Under the pieces are notes generated by a model. The model ran no database searches. It saw only the letters and a program-made list of their open reading frames with translations, and was not told where the DNA came from. From the NCBI GenBank assembly GCA_016187935.1, contig JACPIU010000014.1:62001-126000 (forward strand): a DNA stretch of 64,000 bases. The letters run 5' to 3'. The DNA comes from Bdellovibrio sp. GTDB lineage: Bacteria; Bdellovibrionota; Bacteriovoracia; Bacteriovoracales; Bacteriovoracaceae. Below are positions 17,289 through 26,730 of the stretch, in pieces (within the stretch, counting starts at the first letter, position 1; each line of letters starts with the position of its first letter). The translations under genes were made by a program, and so were the position numbers.

Positions 17289-18593
17289 GCCCAAGGAAGG
17301 CCAACACTTATCCTCTGTGATCTCATTAATCCCGTCAATGACCGTACAGCATTATTAGTACGTTCGGCAGGAATATTGATTGAGTCAGGGCATATTAAGC
17401 GCATTTATCATCACGTTTCTAATGGCCTGCAAAAGGAAATATCCAAAAAAGGTGAAGTGCTTGATCGCACTGGCTTGCTTGCCATGCCCGGTTTCTTTGA
17501 TTTGCATTTTCATTGGGTGCAAGAGCACGTTTGCCTGATGCCCAAAGATTCTCTTCTCACTTGGCTCAAAAACTATACCTGGCCCTTAGAAAAAAAATTT
17601 TCCAATCTTAACTTCGCCAAGAAAGAAGCTGCGCATTTTCAAGAAAAACTACTCAGAGTAGGGACTTTGGGGGGGGCCAGTTATGGCTCAGTTCATGGCC
17701 ATACTGTCGGACTAGGTCTCAATAAGTTTCTGGGGCATTTTGTAGTCGGCAATGTCCTCATGACGATGAATTCTCCTTCTTATTTGTTGCAATCTGAAAA
17801 AGAGGCCCAGGTCTTGACTGAAACCCTCGCGGCCCGCTATCGAAAGCGCTACGCTGTCACGCCACGTTTTGCTCCTACAGTTCATCCCTCCACCATGATG
17901 AAGGTCGCTTTGATGGCCAAACGATATAAAACTTTCGTGCAAACTCATTTGTGTGAGACAAAAGAAGAGGTCAGCTATGTTCTCGATCTCTACAGACATT
18001 TCCCCGAATTTCGGCATATAGAATCATACGCCGAAATTTATGGGCGCACGGGAATTTTGGGTCCGAGAACTATCGTGGGACATGGAATTTATCTTTCTGC
18101 TACGGATATCAAATGGCTGTTAAAAACTAAATCTATTATCGCCCATTGCCCGACCTCCAATGCGCCTATCCGGGAACAAGGGTTGGGCTCAGGCCGTTTT
18201 GATTTATTACAAGCAGATCAGAAGGGACTACGTTGGGCCTTGGCCTCAGATGTGGGAGGGGGGCCATATTTGTCGATGTTTGATGTCATTCACAGCTTTG
18301 TTCGTCAGCAGAAGACCACAGGACGGGCAAATTATACTCGTGGGCTCTATCGTGCTACCGCTGCTGGGGCGGGTTTCCTTGGTGTGGGTAATCAGGCCGG
18401 GCAACTACGTTCGGGTTATCAGGCCAATTTAATTTTTGTTCCCACTCCGAAAAGGCGTGGTGGTGAAGAGGCCGAAGATGTTCTTCGTAGAGTTATCGAT
18501 CGCAAGTTGGTGGAGCGTGAATCCTTTAATCATCTGGTGGCCGAGACCTGGTGGCAGGGTAAGCCGGTTTTTAGCATGCTCGGTGCAAAATAG
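17286..18593 (+). CDS. guanine deaminase-like amidohydrolase
   Basis: A 435-residue metal-dependent hydrolase. Metal-ligand motifs are DLHFHW (HxH, after PGFF), QTHLCET, VGHGIYL and the late Asp in ASDVGGG. HCPTSN followed by GSGRFD, and then SMFDVIHS, are close to the signature of guanine deaminases, which convert guanine to xanthine and ammonia. AAGGAG lies 7 bases before the start. It is divergently paired with nfeD and appears monocistronic. Another amidohydrolase substrate (chlorohydrolase-like) cannot be excluded from sequence alone. Confidence 0.78.
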   Translation: MAQGRPTLILCDLINPVNDRTALLVRSAGILIESGHIKRIYHHVSNGLQKEISKKGEVLDRTGLLAMPGFFDLHFHWVQEHVCLMPKDSLLTWLKNYTWPLEKKFSNLNFAKKEAAHFQEKLLRVGTLGGASYGSVHGHTVGLGLNKFLGHFVVGNVLMTMNSPSYLLQSEKEAQVLTETLAARYRKRYAVTPRFAPTVHPSTMMKVALMAKRYKTFVQTHLCETKEEVSYVLDLYRHFPEFRHIESYAEIYGRTGILGPRTIVGHGIYLSATDIKWLLKTKSIIAHCPTSNAPIREQGLGSGRFDLLQADQKGLRWALASDVGGGPYLSMFDVIHSFVRQQKTTGRANYTRGLYRATAAGAGFLGVGNQAGQLRSGYQANLIFVPTPKRRGGEEAEDVLRRVIDRKLVERESFNHLVAETWWQGKPVFSMLGAK

Positions 18594-18666
18594 CCTAACT
18601 TATTTGAATTAATAGGAAGTTAAAAAAATATAGAACTGAAATCCGTTTATAAATGAATTTTAGTGG

Positions 18667-18672
18667 TATAAT
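18667..18672 (+). promoter_or_regulatory. candidate -10 element for the small XRE gene
   Basis: A perfect TATAAT preceded by GTGG lies 44 bases upstream of the XRE start in a very AT-rich region. No good -35 element is visible at the usual distance. Confidence 0.35.
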
Positions 18673-18715
18673 TGTTTTATTGACGCAATAAATGTTCTTT
18701 TAATGAGGATAAGTT

Positions 18716-19027
18716 ATGGGAAATAGGAGTTTTAAAAGTATCGCGCGTTTGATTCGGGCCAAACGTCAAAATCATCCTCAAAAATTTTCGCAGTCCGAAT
18801 TATCGCATTTATTGGGTTACAAGAATGGCCAGTTTATTAGCAATGTTGAGCGAGGGCTATGTAATATTCCTCTCAAAATGTTGTGGAAAGTTTGCGAAAT
18901 ATTGCATATTGGTCCGCAAGAAATGAAACAGGCCATGATCGTGGATTTTGAAATAACCCTTGAGAACTATCTTTCGCGTGCCAATAAAGAACCCATAAGC
19001 GGAGATGCGATGGCCGAGGGCCAGTGA
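18716..19027 (+). CDS. small XRE-family helix-turn-helix protein
   Basis: A 103-residue protein with an N-terminal Cro/C1-type HTH (about residues 8-65): FSQSELSHLLGYKNGQFISNVE is the helix-turn-helix, with VERG and IPLKMLWKVCEIL completing the fold. The remaining C-terminus is short and acidic. GAGGAT lies ahead of the start. It stands alone, with no recognisable toxin partner beside it; the next gene runs towards it. Probably a DNA-binding regulator with unknown targets. Confidence 0.82.
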   Translation: MGNRSFKSIARLIRAKRQNHPQKFSQSELSHLLGYKNGQFISNVERGLCNIPLKMLWKVCEILHIGPQEMKQAMIVDFEITLENYLSRANKEPISGDAMAEGQ

Positions 19028-19040
19028 TCTTCGAACCGGC

Positions 19041-19562
19041 TTAAAGACCTTTGTATTTCTTATAATCGTCCATGTTTCCTATTGATTCCTCCGTATCACT
19101 TTTGTAGCTAACCTGTTTTTGCCCTTCAGTGATATGAGGGTGGGGATAGGGACCTTCATCGATAGGTATATGGTCATTTTCTTCCTCATCCTCGCTGTTA
19201 AGTTGATTGATTTCGGAAAAATCCATATCGAGGTCTAAGGAATCATATTTTTTCTCGAGCAAAATGCGCTGTGGTTCAGGCAGATTGTCTTCAAAATGGC
19301 GCCATTCACGGAGTGTCCGATAGAAATTATCTTCTAAACGGTTCCGCTCCCGATCGTCATTGCGATAGTAATACTCAAAATACTTTCGACGTGCATCCAA
19401 ATGAGTTTCCATTAATTTTTCATAGCGCTGAACGACTTCGTCAAAATTCATTTTGTTCTGACCGGACATTACTTGAGCGTTTCGGTTTGCGTGCGGGCGT
19501 CCGTGCTTGTGCCGACGTCGCTGGTGACGGCGCGCGCGTTGATGAAAATCATCTCGACCCAA
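19041..19562 (-). CDS. hypothetical charged protein
   Basis: A 173-residue protein with a TTG start at 19562, chosen because a full AAGGAGG lies just upstream; an internal ATG (about residue 32) lacks this. The N-terminus is Arg/His-rich ([14 protein letters not shown]), the middle is a helical, coiled-coil-like segment of alternating charges (residues 37-100), and the C-terminus is acidic and probably disordered. No family or signal peptide was recognised. The bipolar basic/acidic design would suit nucleic-acid or protein binding, but this is speculation. It is divergent from malate dehydrogenase. Confidence 0.72.
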   Translation of the reverse strand: MGRDDFHQRARRHQRRRHKHGRPHANRNAQVMSGQNKMNFDEVVQRYEKLMETHLDARRKYFEYYYRNDDRERNRLEDNFYRTLREWRHFEDNLPEPQRILLEKKYDSLDLDMDFSEINQLNSEDEEENDHIPIDEGPYPHPHITEGQKQVSYKSDTEESIGNMDDYKKYKGL

Positions 19563-19675
19563 GGTGCCTCCTTCAGATTAAGTTATGGCGAATTATCAGG
19601 TGCCATGGTAAAAATTTATACACTAATTTTAATATGATTGTATCAGTTTTTTCGCCATTAAAAAGGAGAACTACT

Positions 19676-20665
19676 ATGTCCAAGAAAAGAGTTAAGGTTG
19701 CCGTAACAGGAGCTGCCGGTCAAATTGGTTACGCTCTACTGTTTAGAATTGCCAGTGGGCAGATGTTCGGTCCGGATACTGAAGTTGAGTTACAATTGCT
19801 CGAATTAGAACAGGCCATGAATGCCTTAAAAGGCGTGGCGATGGAGCTGGATGATTGCGCCTTTCCCCTTTTGAAAAACATTGTTTGCACCAGTGATGTC
19901 AACGTTGCCATGAAAGATGTTAACTGGGCCATTTTGGTCGGCTCAGTACCGAGGAAAGATGGGATGGAGAGAAGTGATCTCCTCCGCATTAATGGGGGAA
20001 TTTTCACTGTGCAAGGAAAGGCCATTGCACAGAATGCGGCAAAAGATGTGCGCGTATTCGTAGTTGGGAATCCTTGCAATACTAACTGCCTAATTGCGAT
20101 GAATGCCGCAAAAGATGTTCCAAAAAGTCGCTTTTTTGCCATGACTGCACTTGATGAGAATCGTGCCAAAACCCAGTTGGCCCAGAAAGCGGGTGTGCCC
20201 GTAACCGACGTTACCAATATGACGATTTGGGGTAACCACTCTGCAACCCAGTATCCCGATTTTTATAATGCTAAAATCATGGGTCGTCCTGTGACAGATA
20301 CCATTAAGGATCAGGAATGGCTTAAGACCACCTTCATCGAAACAGTTCAAAAGCGTGGCGCTGCCATTATTAAGGCACGGGGATTATCCAGTGCTGCTTC
20401 TGCTGCCAATGCCGTTATTGATGGAATCTATAACTTAACTCACGATACAGCTCCGGGACAAACTTTCTCGATGTGTCTCGCTTCCAATGGTGAGTATGGT
20501 GTTGATTCTGGTCTTATTTTCTCCATGCCCTGTCGAATGGAGAAGGGTGAATTGAAAGTGATAACCGGGATTGTTCTGAATGACTTCGGGAAAGAAAAAT
20601 TTCAGAAGACGCTCGACGAGTTGCGAGGTGAGTACAAAGCGGTAAAAGAACTTAATCTGCTCTAA
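19676..20665 (+). CDS. mdh: malate dehydrogenase
   Basis: A 329-residue NAD-dependent malate dehydrogenase of the MDH type 2 family. The start at 19676 has AAAAGGAG upstream; a much longer frame reaching 19271 is an artefact. The nucleotide-binding loop is [11 protein letters not shown] (residues 11-21), the substrate Arg segment is [13 protein letters not shown], the NAD site includes GNPCNTN, and the catalytic His lies in [11 protein letters not shown]. It interconverts malate and oxaloacetate in the TCA cycle. A strong terminator follows, so the gene is monocistronic. Confidence 0.97.
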   Translation: MSKKRVKVAVTGAAGQIGYALLFRIASGQMFGPDTEVELQLLELEQAMNALKGVAMELDDCAFPLLKNIVCTSDVNVAMKDVNWAILVGSVPRKDGMERSDLLRINGGIFTVQGKAIAQNAAKDVRVFVVGNPCNTNCLIAMNAAKDVPKSRFFAMTALDENRAKTQLAQKAGVPVTDVTNMTIWGNHSATQYPDFYNAKIMGRPVTDTIKDQEWLKTTFIETVQKRGAAIIKARGLSSAASAANAVIDGIYNLTHDTAPGQTFSMCLASNGEYGVDSGLIFSMPCRMEKGELKVITGIVLNDFGKEKFQKTLDELRGEYKAVKELNLL

Positions 20666-20674
20666 TAGTGGATC

Positions 20675-20701
20675 AAAGGCCCCTCGTGAGAGGGGCCTTT
20701 T
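20675..20701 (+). terminator. intrinsic terminator of mdh
   Basis: AAAGGCCCCT and AGGGGCCTTT form a perfect 10-bp stem around CGTGAG, ending in a TTTT run, 10 bases after the mdh stop. Confidence 0.88.
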
Positions 20702-21103
20702 CAAAACGGTGTCGCCCACCAGGGCAATCGCATATGACATCGCATTTTTGAGATACTGTCCTCAGTTGCCCATTTTTCAAGGAGGACATGTTGCGGCCGA
20801 AGGCGATCAGTCCGCTTTTTTTCCTGTTAAGGCACATCCCTATTTTCGATCTTCATCGATGATTTGAAAATTTCATTTGAGCAAACGCCAAATCCCTCAT
20901 GGATGGCAAGTTTTATAAACAATATGCAGCATTCCCATGCTTAAACTAATATTTCTTATAGACCCATCAGGTCAATTGAGTTTATAAGGCGGAATAGCAC
21001 CATTAATTATCTAAAAGCTGTAACTATTTGAAAATTAATGTTTTTATGTTAAAATTTGTAAACTTTAGTTGAATTTATTAATGAATTAGGCGATCATATA
21101 TCC
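20702..21103. other. 400-bp AT-rich spacer without a convincing gene
   Basis: No open frame of useful size is present. AAGGAGG at 20779-20785 precedes an ATG at 20788 that could encode 24 residues (to 20862), but the spacing of two bases is too short for normal initiation. The right half is strongly AT-rich and probably contains the promoter of the toxin-antitoxin pair. Composition differs from the flanking mdh gene. Confidence 0.5.
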
Positions 21104-21583
21104 ATGAATTCAGCAACTCTTGCAACCCTTATGAAAGCGCGTAATCTAACACCCTCCCAAATTTCAGAGAAGGTAGGAGTGAGCCGTCAGGCGCTCTCAA
21201 AATGGTTGAATGGGCAGAAGCATGTACAGATTAGGAGCGATCATTTGCAAAAACTTGCTGAGCTTTTTCACGTATCGATGGAAACTTTTATGAACCCTCT
21301 TCCTGCTCTTGAGAACACTCATGCCCGTGAACTTGAAGCAACTTTGAATTGGGATAGACTCTATCCTTCTGCTTTAGAAATGCTTTTGGCAGTCAAAAAA
21401 TGGGAACCCCAAGCTGTGGCCAGATTAGTTCAAACTTATGGTTTGGTAACTTCTGCTCGAATTGTTGGTGACAGATCAGCACTTTGGGATCGCTATCCTT
21501 ATTATAAAAAATACATCCATCCTGGGATTCGCAAAGTTCTGGATCAGGTGTGGGAGCAACAATGGAACCAGACCTCAAACTAA
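21104..21583 (+). CDS. XRE-type antitoxin/regulator of an AbiEii-like pair
   Basis: A 159-residue protein. Residues about 5-65 form a Cro/C1-type HTH (LTPSQISEKVGVSRQALSKWL). The C-terminal part (residues 75-150) has RLYPSALEMLLAV and ARLVQTYGL, probably the toxin-neutralising region. Its stop overlaps the toxin start by 22 bases, so the two are co-translated, with the antitoxin made first. By analogy with AbiE-type systems it should repress its own promoter in the AT-rich region upstream. It is XRE-type, not the usual AbiEi fold. Confidence 0.78.
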   Translation: MNSATLATLMKARNLTPSQISEKVGVSRQALSKWLNGQKHVQIRSDHLQKLAELFHVSMETFMNPLPALENTHARELEATLNWDRLYPSALEMLLAVKKWEPQAVARLVQTYGLVTSARIVGDRSALWDRYPYYKKYIHPGIRKVLDQVWEQQWNQTSN

Positions 21584-22296
21584 GCAGACAGGTCCTCTCT
21601 GCCCCTTTGAGAAGGGCCATCGAGCACGTTTTCTCACAAAATCTCCAAGGATGTGTTTTGGTAGGGGGCACTGCAATCGCGGGTTATTACGCCGGACATA
21701 GAAAGTCCGATGATATGGATCTTTTTACTAAAGACGCAGCTGCTCAAATTGCCACAATCAAGGCATGCCAGTCACTTACTCAGCTTGGGGCACAGCTCGC
21801 CCCGCAACAGCAGACGCCCAGCTATTACAAGGCAACATGTACATTTGATGGCCATATTTTCACTATCGACATCGTCCTGGATGCCCACCTCCATCAGGTA
21901 GGACACACCATCCGTCTCGAAAATGCAGTGGTGGTGGCCGATCTTTCGACTCTGCTCAAAATGAAGGCGTCGACTCTTATCAGTAGGTGCAGCGAAAAAG
22001 ATCTTTATGACATCAAATGGATTTTAGGCGAGATGCCTGAGGTCACTATCAACGATCTCCTGAAATGGGCCTTGGAGATGGACCCTGGTGCCACACCAGA
22101 ATCCCTTTACACTGTCGTTGCCAGCACGGTCCTCCGAAAGGAAGCTTGTGATTTTTCTCTTTCTTCTGAAATTACTCCAGAGCAGATATACAAAGAACTT
22201 AGGCAATTCAAAAAAGAACTTGCAAAGTCCATTGAGGACGCAATTAATAAAAAACCACTTCCTCCTCTTGGTAAACTTTTTCGCCTGCTAAAGTGA
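21562..22296 (+). CDS. AbiEii/AbiGii-like nucleotidyltransferase toxin
   Basis: A 244-residue protein from ATG 21562 (GGGAG 5 bases upstream; an in-frame GTG lies 12 bases earlier). The nucleotidyltransferase signature is GGTAIAGYY followed by RKSDDMDLF, giving the GG(T/S)...DxD arrangement, and a later KEKD-like motif reads RCSEKDLYDIKWIL. Related AbiEii/MenT proteins transfer nucleotides to tRNA or other targets and block growth, and some give phage defence. It pairs with the upstream XRE antitoxin. The target here is unknown. Confidence 0.83.
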   Translation: MEPDLKLSRQVLSAPLRRAIEHVFSQNLQGCVLVGGTAIAGYYAGHRKSDDMDLFTKDAAAQIATIKACQSLTQLGAQLAPQQQTPSYYKATCTFDGHIFTIDIVLDAHLHQVGHTIRLENAVVVADLSTLLKMKASTLISRCSEKDLYDIKWILGEMPEVTINDLLKWALEMDPGATPESLYTVVASTVLRKEACDFSLSSEITPEQIYKELRQFKKELAKSIEDAINKKPLPPLGKLFRLLK

Positions 22297-22344
22297 CGAA
22301 TCAGGAACCTAGGCCAATTGCCCACTGCCACGGGCGATGTTCCT

Positions 22345-22779
22345 TTACATCGAAGTTTTCTTTTCGCACTTATATGCAATACCTTCCAAATTTTCTTGCT
22401 TGCATTTATATCCACCAAGTTTAATCAAGAGAGTATCAGCGTCTAATTTACGCGCTCTCCTTTCCATGGCCTCAATAATTATTTCACAATTTCTGGCAAC
22501 TTTAATTAAACTCTCACCTCTGTCGGCCCTAACAATAGCTATTTTTTGACAATTTACGATGTCATTCTCTTCAAATGTTCTTCTAACAGCAATCTGTTTT
22601 TTTTCAGCGATTTTCTCACTTGTGGAATCATAATCCGTAGTATTTAGAAAAATAAATGGGATATTTCCAAACGTAATTGCCGTAGTATCGGCCATGGCCA
22701 AGCCATTTATGAAGGATAAAATTGACAGTATTTGGATGACAATCTGTCTGCCACGAGCAAGCACGGATTGAACACACAT
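22345..22779 (-). CDS. small exported protein, possibly DUF4156-like
   Basis: A 144-residue protein with an N-terminal hydrophobic signal (QIVIQILSILSFINGLAMA). The C-terminal half has a Cys-containing pattern, NCQKIAIVRA...ARNCEIIIEAM, then ARKLDADTLLI and a final GIAYKC. This resembles the 'A..LGAd.lv...g.AY.C' pattern of DUF4156/RcsF-like periplasmic proteins, but that link is weak. A G-rich AGAAGGGGGG precedes the start. It ends close to the toxin gene, facing it. Confidence 0.62.
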   Translation of the reverse strand: MCVQSVLARGRQIVIQILSILSFINGLAMADTTAITFGNIPFIFLNTTDYDSTSEKIAEKKQIAVRRTFEENDIVNCQKIAIVRADRGESLIKVARNCEIIIEAMERRARKLDADTLLIKLGGYKCKQENLEGIAYKCEKKTSM

Positions 22780-22926
22780 TTGGCCCCCCCTTCTAGAGAT
22801 CGCTATAACATTTACTCGAATATTATAAACCCATTCTTTATCACTGTCTTAAGAGGATTTGCGATGTATCTAATTTGTAGATCGATATATTGTCAATAAT
22901 TCAATAATTAAACTCGCTCAACCTCT

Positions 22927-22935
22927 GCTATAAGA
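22927..22935 (+). promoter_or_regulatory. candidate extended -10 promoter for the 22979 gene
   Basis: TGCTATAAG, an extended -10 type element, lies 44-52 bases upstream of the start codon. The region before it is AT-rich; no consensus -35 element is seen. Confidence 0.4.
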
Positions 22936-22978
22936 CGCCAGACTTTTAAACGAAACCATTTTTTGGGAGATAATATTT

Positions 22979-24250
22979 ATGAAAACAACAATGAAAATTT
23001 TGGCCCTGGCCACTTTTACCGCCACCAGCGCCCTAGCGGCCGATGGAAAATTGGGATGCGACAATGTCCTCGATCTTAACGATTACAAAGGACAAACTTA
23101 TTTAAACTTCATGCAAGAAACCGTGAAGCCGATGATGGACCAATACGCCACTAAAGGTTATCAGTTAAAAGGCGCTGCTGAGGTTAAGAGCGCTCTTCGT
23201 AATGTGAGTTCTAAAGTAAAAAATAAAGCGATCGAAAGCGTGGGTGGTGACGTCAATGCACTCTACCGATTGGCCGGTGAAATCGAAGGCGAGACAGTGA
23301 CGCTTTATGATCTTCCAAACTTAATCGGCGAGCATGCTCCTCGTGGTGCCGATCGTTTTACCTTGTCGACCTTTTTTGGTCTGGTCAGTTGCGGTGGCGT
23401 AGTCATTCAGTATGCCCCAGAAAACTTGGCCTACAATATTCATTACGGCACTGGCGAAAACAAGATGGATGAACGAACTGGTCGCAGTTTTGGTGAGGGA
23501 CCTGTCCGCTCGGCCGACGATGCCTCGGATAAAAATTACCTGCAAGACCTGGAGGAATTTGTCCTGAAGTATGAAGACTCCATGCAGTCCTTCTACAGGA
23601 CTCTGATTAAGGCCCTGGCCAATAGCGACACCTCGGATTTTTCAAAAATCGCGCCTTTCGGCCAAACACTGTTGACTGATTTCTTGGCGGTCTACACTGC
23701 CGAACAGGCCCGCAATCTTATGGACGGCCGTATCAGCTTGCATTGGGATGCCGCTCTTTTGGAAGTAACTTTGCTTGCCGCTTTCCATGCCGGCCAAGAC
23801 GAAATCACCTTGTTCTATAACGATCCTACTCAAAATAATGAATTGGTATTTACCAACAGCGTATACAACCAGGCCCCAGGATGTGAAGGCAGTGTTCGCG
23901 GAAAAGAGCGAAGCGCACGCCTCTATGATTACTGGCAATTTAGTAGAAACCCAGACCCATCAAACTGTCGCCGTAGCGGAATTAATTTGACCAAAGATGC
24001 TTTCCGCACTTTGGGTGAAACCATCACCGAATTCGAGCGTGAGAAACATCCTGAGTTGGTTGAGCGTTTGGAGAATCATTTCGGAGTTGAATCCACTAAA
24101 AATATCTTCAAGTCTCTAAGTCAATTCTTCATCAGCGCCGATGCCAAGTCAAAAGTCGGAACTCGCGAGAGCAACGAATTAGCTGAAGACGTCGCGGCCT
24201 TCTTATTACAAGTTAAACGCGACGCTCGCACCATTACCCGTTCGATCTAA
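22979..24250 (+). CDS. secreted protein of unknown function
   Basis: A 423-residue protein with a classical signal peptide ending at about residue 20 (ALAA followed by DGKLGC). The mature part is mostly helical with a few Cys residues (around residues 26, 140, 301 and 324), and no known domain was recognised. GGGAG lies upstream of the ATG, and the codon use (many frequent codons) suggests good expression. It precedes the second metzincin cassette on the same strand with a 212-bp gap, so co-regulation is possible but not shown. Confidence 0.78.
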   Translation: MKTTMKILALATFTATSALAADGKLGCDNVLDLNDYKGQTYLNFMQETVKPMMDQYATKGYQLKGAAEVKSALRNVSSKVKNKAIESVGGDVNALYRLAGEIEGETVTLYDLPNLIGEHAPRGADRFTLSTFFGLVSCGGVVIQYAPENLAYNIHYGTGENKMDERTGRSFGEGPVRSADDASDKNYLQDLEEFVLKYEDSMQSFYRTLIKALANSDTSDFSKIAPFGQTLLTDFLAVYTAEQARNLMDGRISLHWDAALLEVTLLAAFHAGQDEITLFYNDPTQNNELVFTNSVYNQAPGCEGSVRGKERSARLYDYWQFSRNPDPSNCRRSGINLTKDAFRTLGETITEFEREKHPELVERLENHFGVESTKNIFKSLSQFFISADAKSKVGTRESNELAEDVAAFLLQVKRDARTITRSI

Positions 24251-24462
24251 AAATTAAAAAAGTCTCTGATCTGAAAAAGAGTAACAGATAATCGGCTTTG
24301 CCATAGGACGGCCGGAAGCCTGACAGCACTATATGCCACAAAAAAAATCTTCTAAATACGTAAGCTACTGAATTCATGAGGGCAAAATTTACATCTAGGA
24401 TAAATGGACAAATGTTCATTACAATATTTATGGGGTATCGAGCAAGATTGGGTGAGTTCTTG

Positions 24463-26691
24463 ATGCAAAAATTTGTAATAGTAACCTTTCTGTTGCGTTC
24501 ATGGGGACTTCCTTTATATTTTTTTTGTATTTCGCCAATAGTCCATGCTCATTCCGACAGTGAGCCGCCAGTGGATTTTGTTCCGGGAATTCCCAATGGT
24601 GTCGAGCAAAATAGGGCCGGATATGGGTGGCTTAATGCCTCAAGCGAAGCTGAGGCGGATTCGCTCTTTCGACAGGAATGTCCGAGGCCCGATGCCTCGG
24701 GAAATGTTCCCATTTGCATCCCTAGGAATTCAGTATTAGAAACGGCATATCGTCTTGCAGACAATAATTTAGAGCTTGCGTTCACACGCATGGCCCAGGA
24801 AAATGCCTATGAGTATCTTATTTTACAAAGGGCCGCTATTTCACCAGGACAGCCTGCTTGGGATTCTCCTACTTGCCTGGCGTCCAATCCAAAACTGGCA
24901 AAAATGCGAGACGATCTCAACGTCATTAAAAGTAAAAATGGGATGGAGCTTAATGCCTTTATCAGGGAACTTGGTACCAAGATAAAGGCCATTACCGACC
25001 GACCGGAAACTTCCTGGACACCCGATGAACGCACCCAACTTGCAGAAATGAAAAGACAGCATCTTTTGGCGATTAAGTTTCGGGCGGTCAAAGAATCAAC
25101 GCGCACAGATCGCATGGCACAGGCCTTGCTCGTTGATAAGCAATTGGGCTTGGCCCAAAACAGGAGTTGTGGTTCCGTCGGGATTCCGCGTAAATGTATG
25201 AGTATTAAAAGAAATCGCGATAGAATTCGACAGGCCTTTCCATCGGTTTTTGCCGGTGCTTTGAATGAGCTCGAGGCCTTTGCCAATGATGATCAGAGGC
25301 GAAAGTGGGAGCAAAAAGAGGTCACTGCGGAGTTGGCAGGACTGGTCCGCTGTGGCACCACCCCTTTTTCTCGTTTTGAAAAATCAATCTATCAGATGAT
25401 GGGCCACAACGGTGCTCCCAACCCCATTCCCGGCGCTGGTACTGGCTCGGGTACAGGTACGGGTTATGGATGTGCGAGTACCGAGCAAAACACCGCCGCC
25501 ATCGCTCGTGGGCAGAGCATTGTTGCCACTGCTTTTGCCAAAGATGATGGCTATCCCAAAATTGTTTCTCAAAACAGTGATGGCAAAGGTGCGTACACTT
25601 TGGCGCGAGAAGCGGCCTTTGATGCCGTTCGTGGTGTGGGTACACCTCCTGGTTCCCCAGTTGATAGTCGAATGAAGAATGCTTATGATGATTTTTCTCA
25701 GGCGGCCCGTCAGATGCTCCATGTCCAGGAACTGACTGCCGCTAATCAAATGGGTAATTTGTGTTCGCGTAATAGTCTGAAGGCCATTGCTCAATTTCAA
25801 CCACAGGCGATTCGACAAACCATCTTGGATCAGAACGAACCAGGTTCCCGCGAAGGATTGACCAGACTCATGTGTAAAAATGGCATTATGGAAAGGTTTC
25901 AGGCCAATGACCAAAGCTTGGATTGTAGTGGCGTTTCCGGAGACCCCTCTCAGGCGAATGGGATGACGGTAAATCGCACGAATTATAACCTCCCTTTTTC
26001 CAGTAATTCGAACTATAAGCTAAAAACTCTGCCGGATGGATCATTGGAAGTTTCTACCAAGATCAACTATCGTTTTTCCTATGATCCCTCGATTGATCCT
26101 TCTTCGGCATCCTATGCTGGTGATGCCAATGTACCGGAAGCTGCACGAAAAAATGAGGAACAACAAAAAAACGATTTCAAGAACAATACCAGCTCATGGG
26201 TGTCCCAGTCCACGGCATGGTATGATAGTATGACCAGCAAGGTCTCCGATCCTAAAGTGAAATTTAGAATTGAGCAATGCTTGGAATGCCCGGATTCGGA
26301 TACTCCACGAGTCTCGGTTTCGCCATGCTATCGGCGGGTCAAGCCAAGAAATTTTGATACGGATTTCCCACCTCTTACTCCAGGTGGTCCTTCACGTTTT
26401 GATAAGCATCGTTGCTGGTATAAGAATGGAGTTAATAAATCACCTAATTGGCAGGATGCAGGGAACTTTACCACGACAATGCCGCCAAGGACCATTATGC
26501 ATGAAACCGGACACAACCTGGGGTTACCAGATGAATATACTGCCGACTATTACCCGGCCACGCCATTAGGCGAAAATGGTGCTCTAAGTTGCAATTCTAC
26601 CATGGCCAGTTCTAATGGTAGTTGCCATACTTTGTATGCAAGACATTTGCTACAAATAACCAGACCATCGCGAGTTTGCCCTAGACCATAA
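24463..26691 (+). CDS. secreted metzincin-like zinc metalloprotease homologue, copy 2
   Basis: A 742-residue exported protein starting at ATG 24463 (GGTGAG 6 bases upstream; a longer frame to 24376 places a hydrophilic stretch before the signal peptide). The zinc helix HETGHNLGLPDEY begins at residue 680 and fits the metzincin consensus HExxHxxGxxD exactly, with Asp as third ligand. The downstream CNSTMASS is a plausible Met-turn. A short Gly-Thr-Ser-rich linker lies near residue 325. It is paralogous to the 2836-5319 protein along much of its length, with the same partner gene downstream. This copy has the better-preserved active site. Substrate unknown. Confidence 0.78.
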   Translation: MQKFVIVTFLLRSWGLPLYFFCISPIVHAHSDSEPPVDFVPGIPNGVEQNRAGYGWLNASSEAEADSLFRQECPRPDASGNVPICIPRNSVLETAYRLADNNLELAFTRMAQENAYEYLILQRAAISPGQPAWDSPTCLASNPKLAKMRDDLNVIKSKNGMELNAFIRELGTKIKAITDRPETSWTPDERTQLAEMKRQHLLAIKFRAVKESTRTDRMAQALLVDKQLGLAQNRSCGSVGIPRKCMSIKRNRDRIRQAFPSVFAGALNELEAFANDDQRRKWEQKEVTAELAGLVRCGTTPFSRFEKSIYQMMGHNGAPNPIPGAGTGSGTGTGYGCASTEQNTAAIARGQSIVATAFAKDDGYPKIVSQNSDGKGAYTLAREAAFDAVRGVGTPPGSPVDSRMKNAYDDFSQAARQMLHVQELTAANQMGNLCSRNSLKAIAQFQPQAIRQTILDQNEPGSREGLTRLMCKNGIMERFQANDQSLDCSGVSGDPSQANGMTVNRTNYNLPFSSNSNYKLKTLPDGSLEVSTKINYRFSYDPSIDPSSASYAGDANVPEAARKNEEQQKNDFKNNTSSWVSQSTAWYDSMTSKVSDPKVKFRIEQCLECPDSDTPRVSVSPCYRRVKPRNFDTDFPPLTPGGPSRFDKHRCWYKNGVNKSPNWQDAGNFTTTMPPRTIMHETGHNLGLPDEYTADYYPATPLGENGALSCNSTMASSNGSCHTLYARHLLQITRPSRVCPRP

Positions 26692-26730
26692 ACGATTGGT
26701 TGTATTTAGCGAGAGAAATAAGAGAAAACT

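Noticed and set aside
19271-19675. Long N-terminal extension of the malate dehydrogenase frame
   Set aside because: It lies antisense to the hypothetical gene at 19041-19562, is not dehydrogenase-like, and AAAAGGAG directly precedes the internal ATG at 19676.
20788-20862. 24-codon leader peptide after AAGGAGG
   Set aside because: The Shine-Dalgarno sequence is only two bases from the ATG, the peptide has no recognisable attenuator logic, and the downstream gene is 240 bases away.
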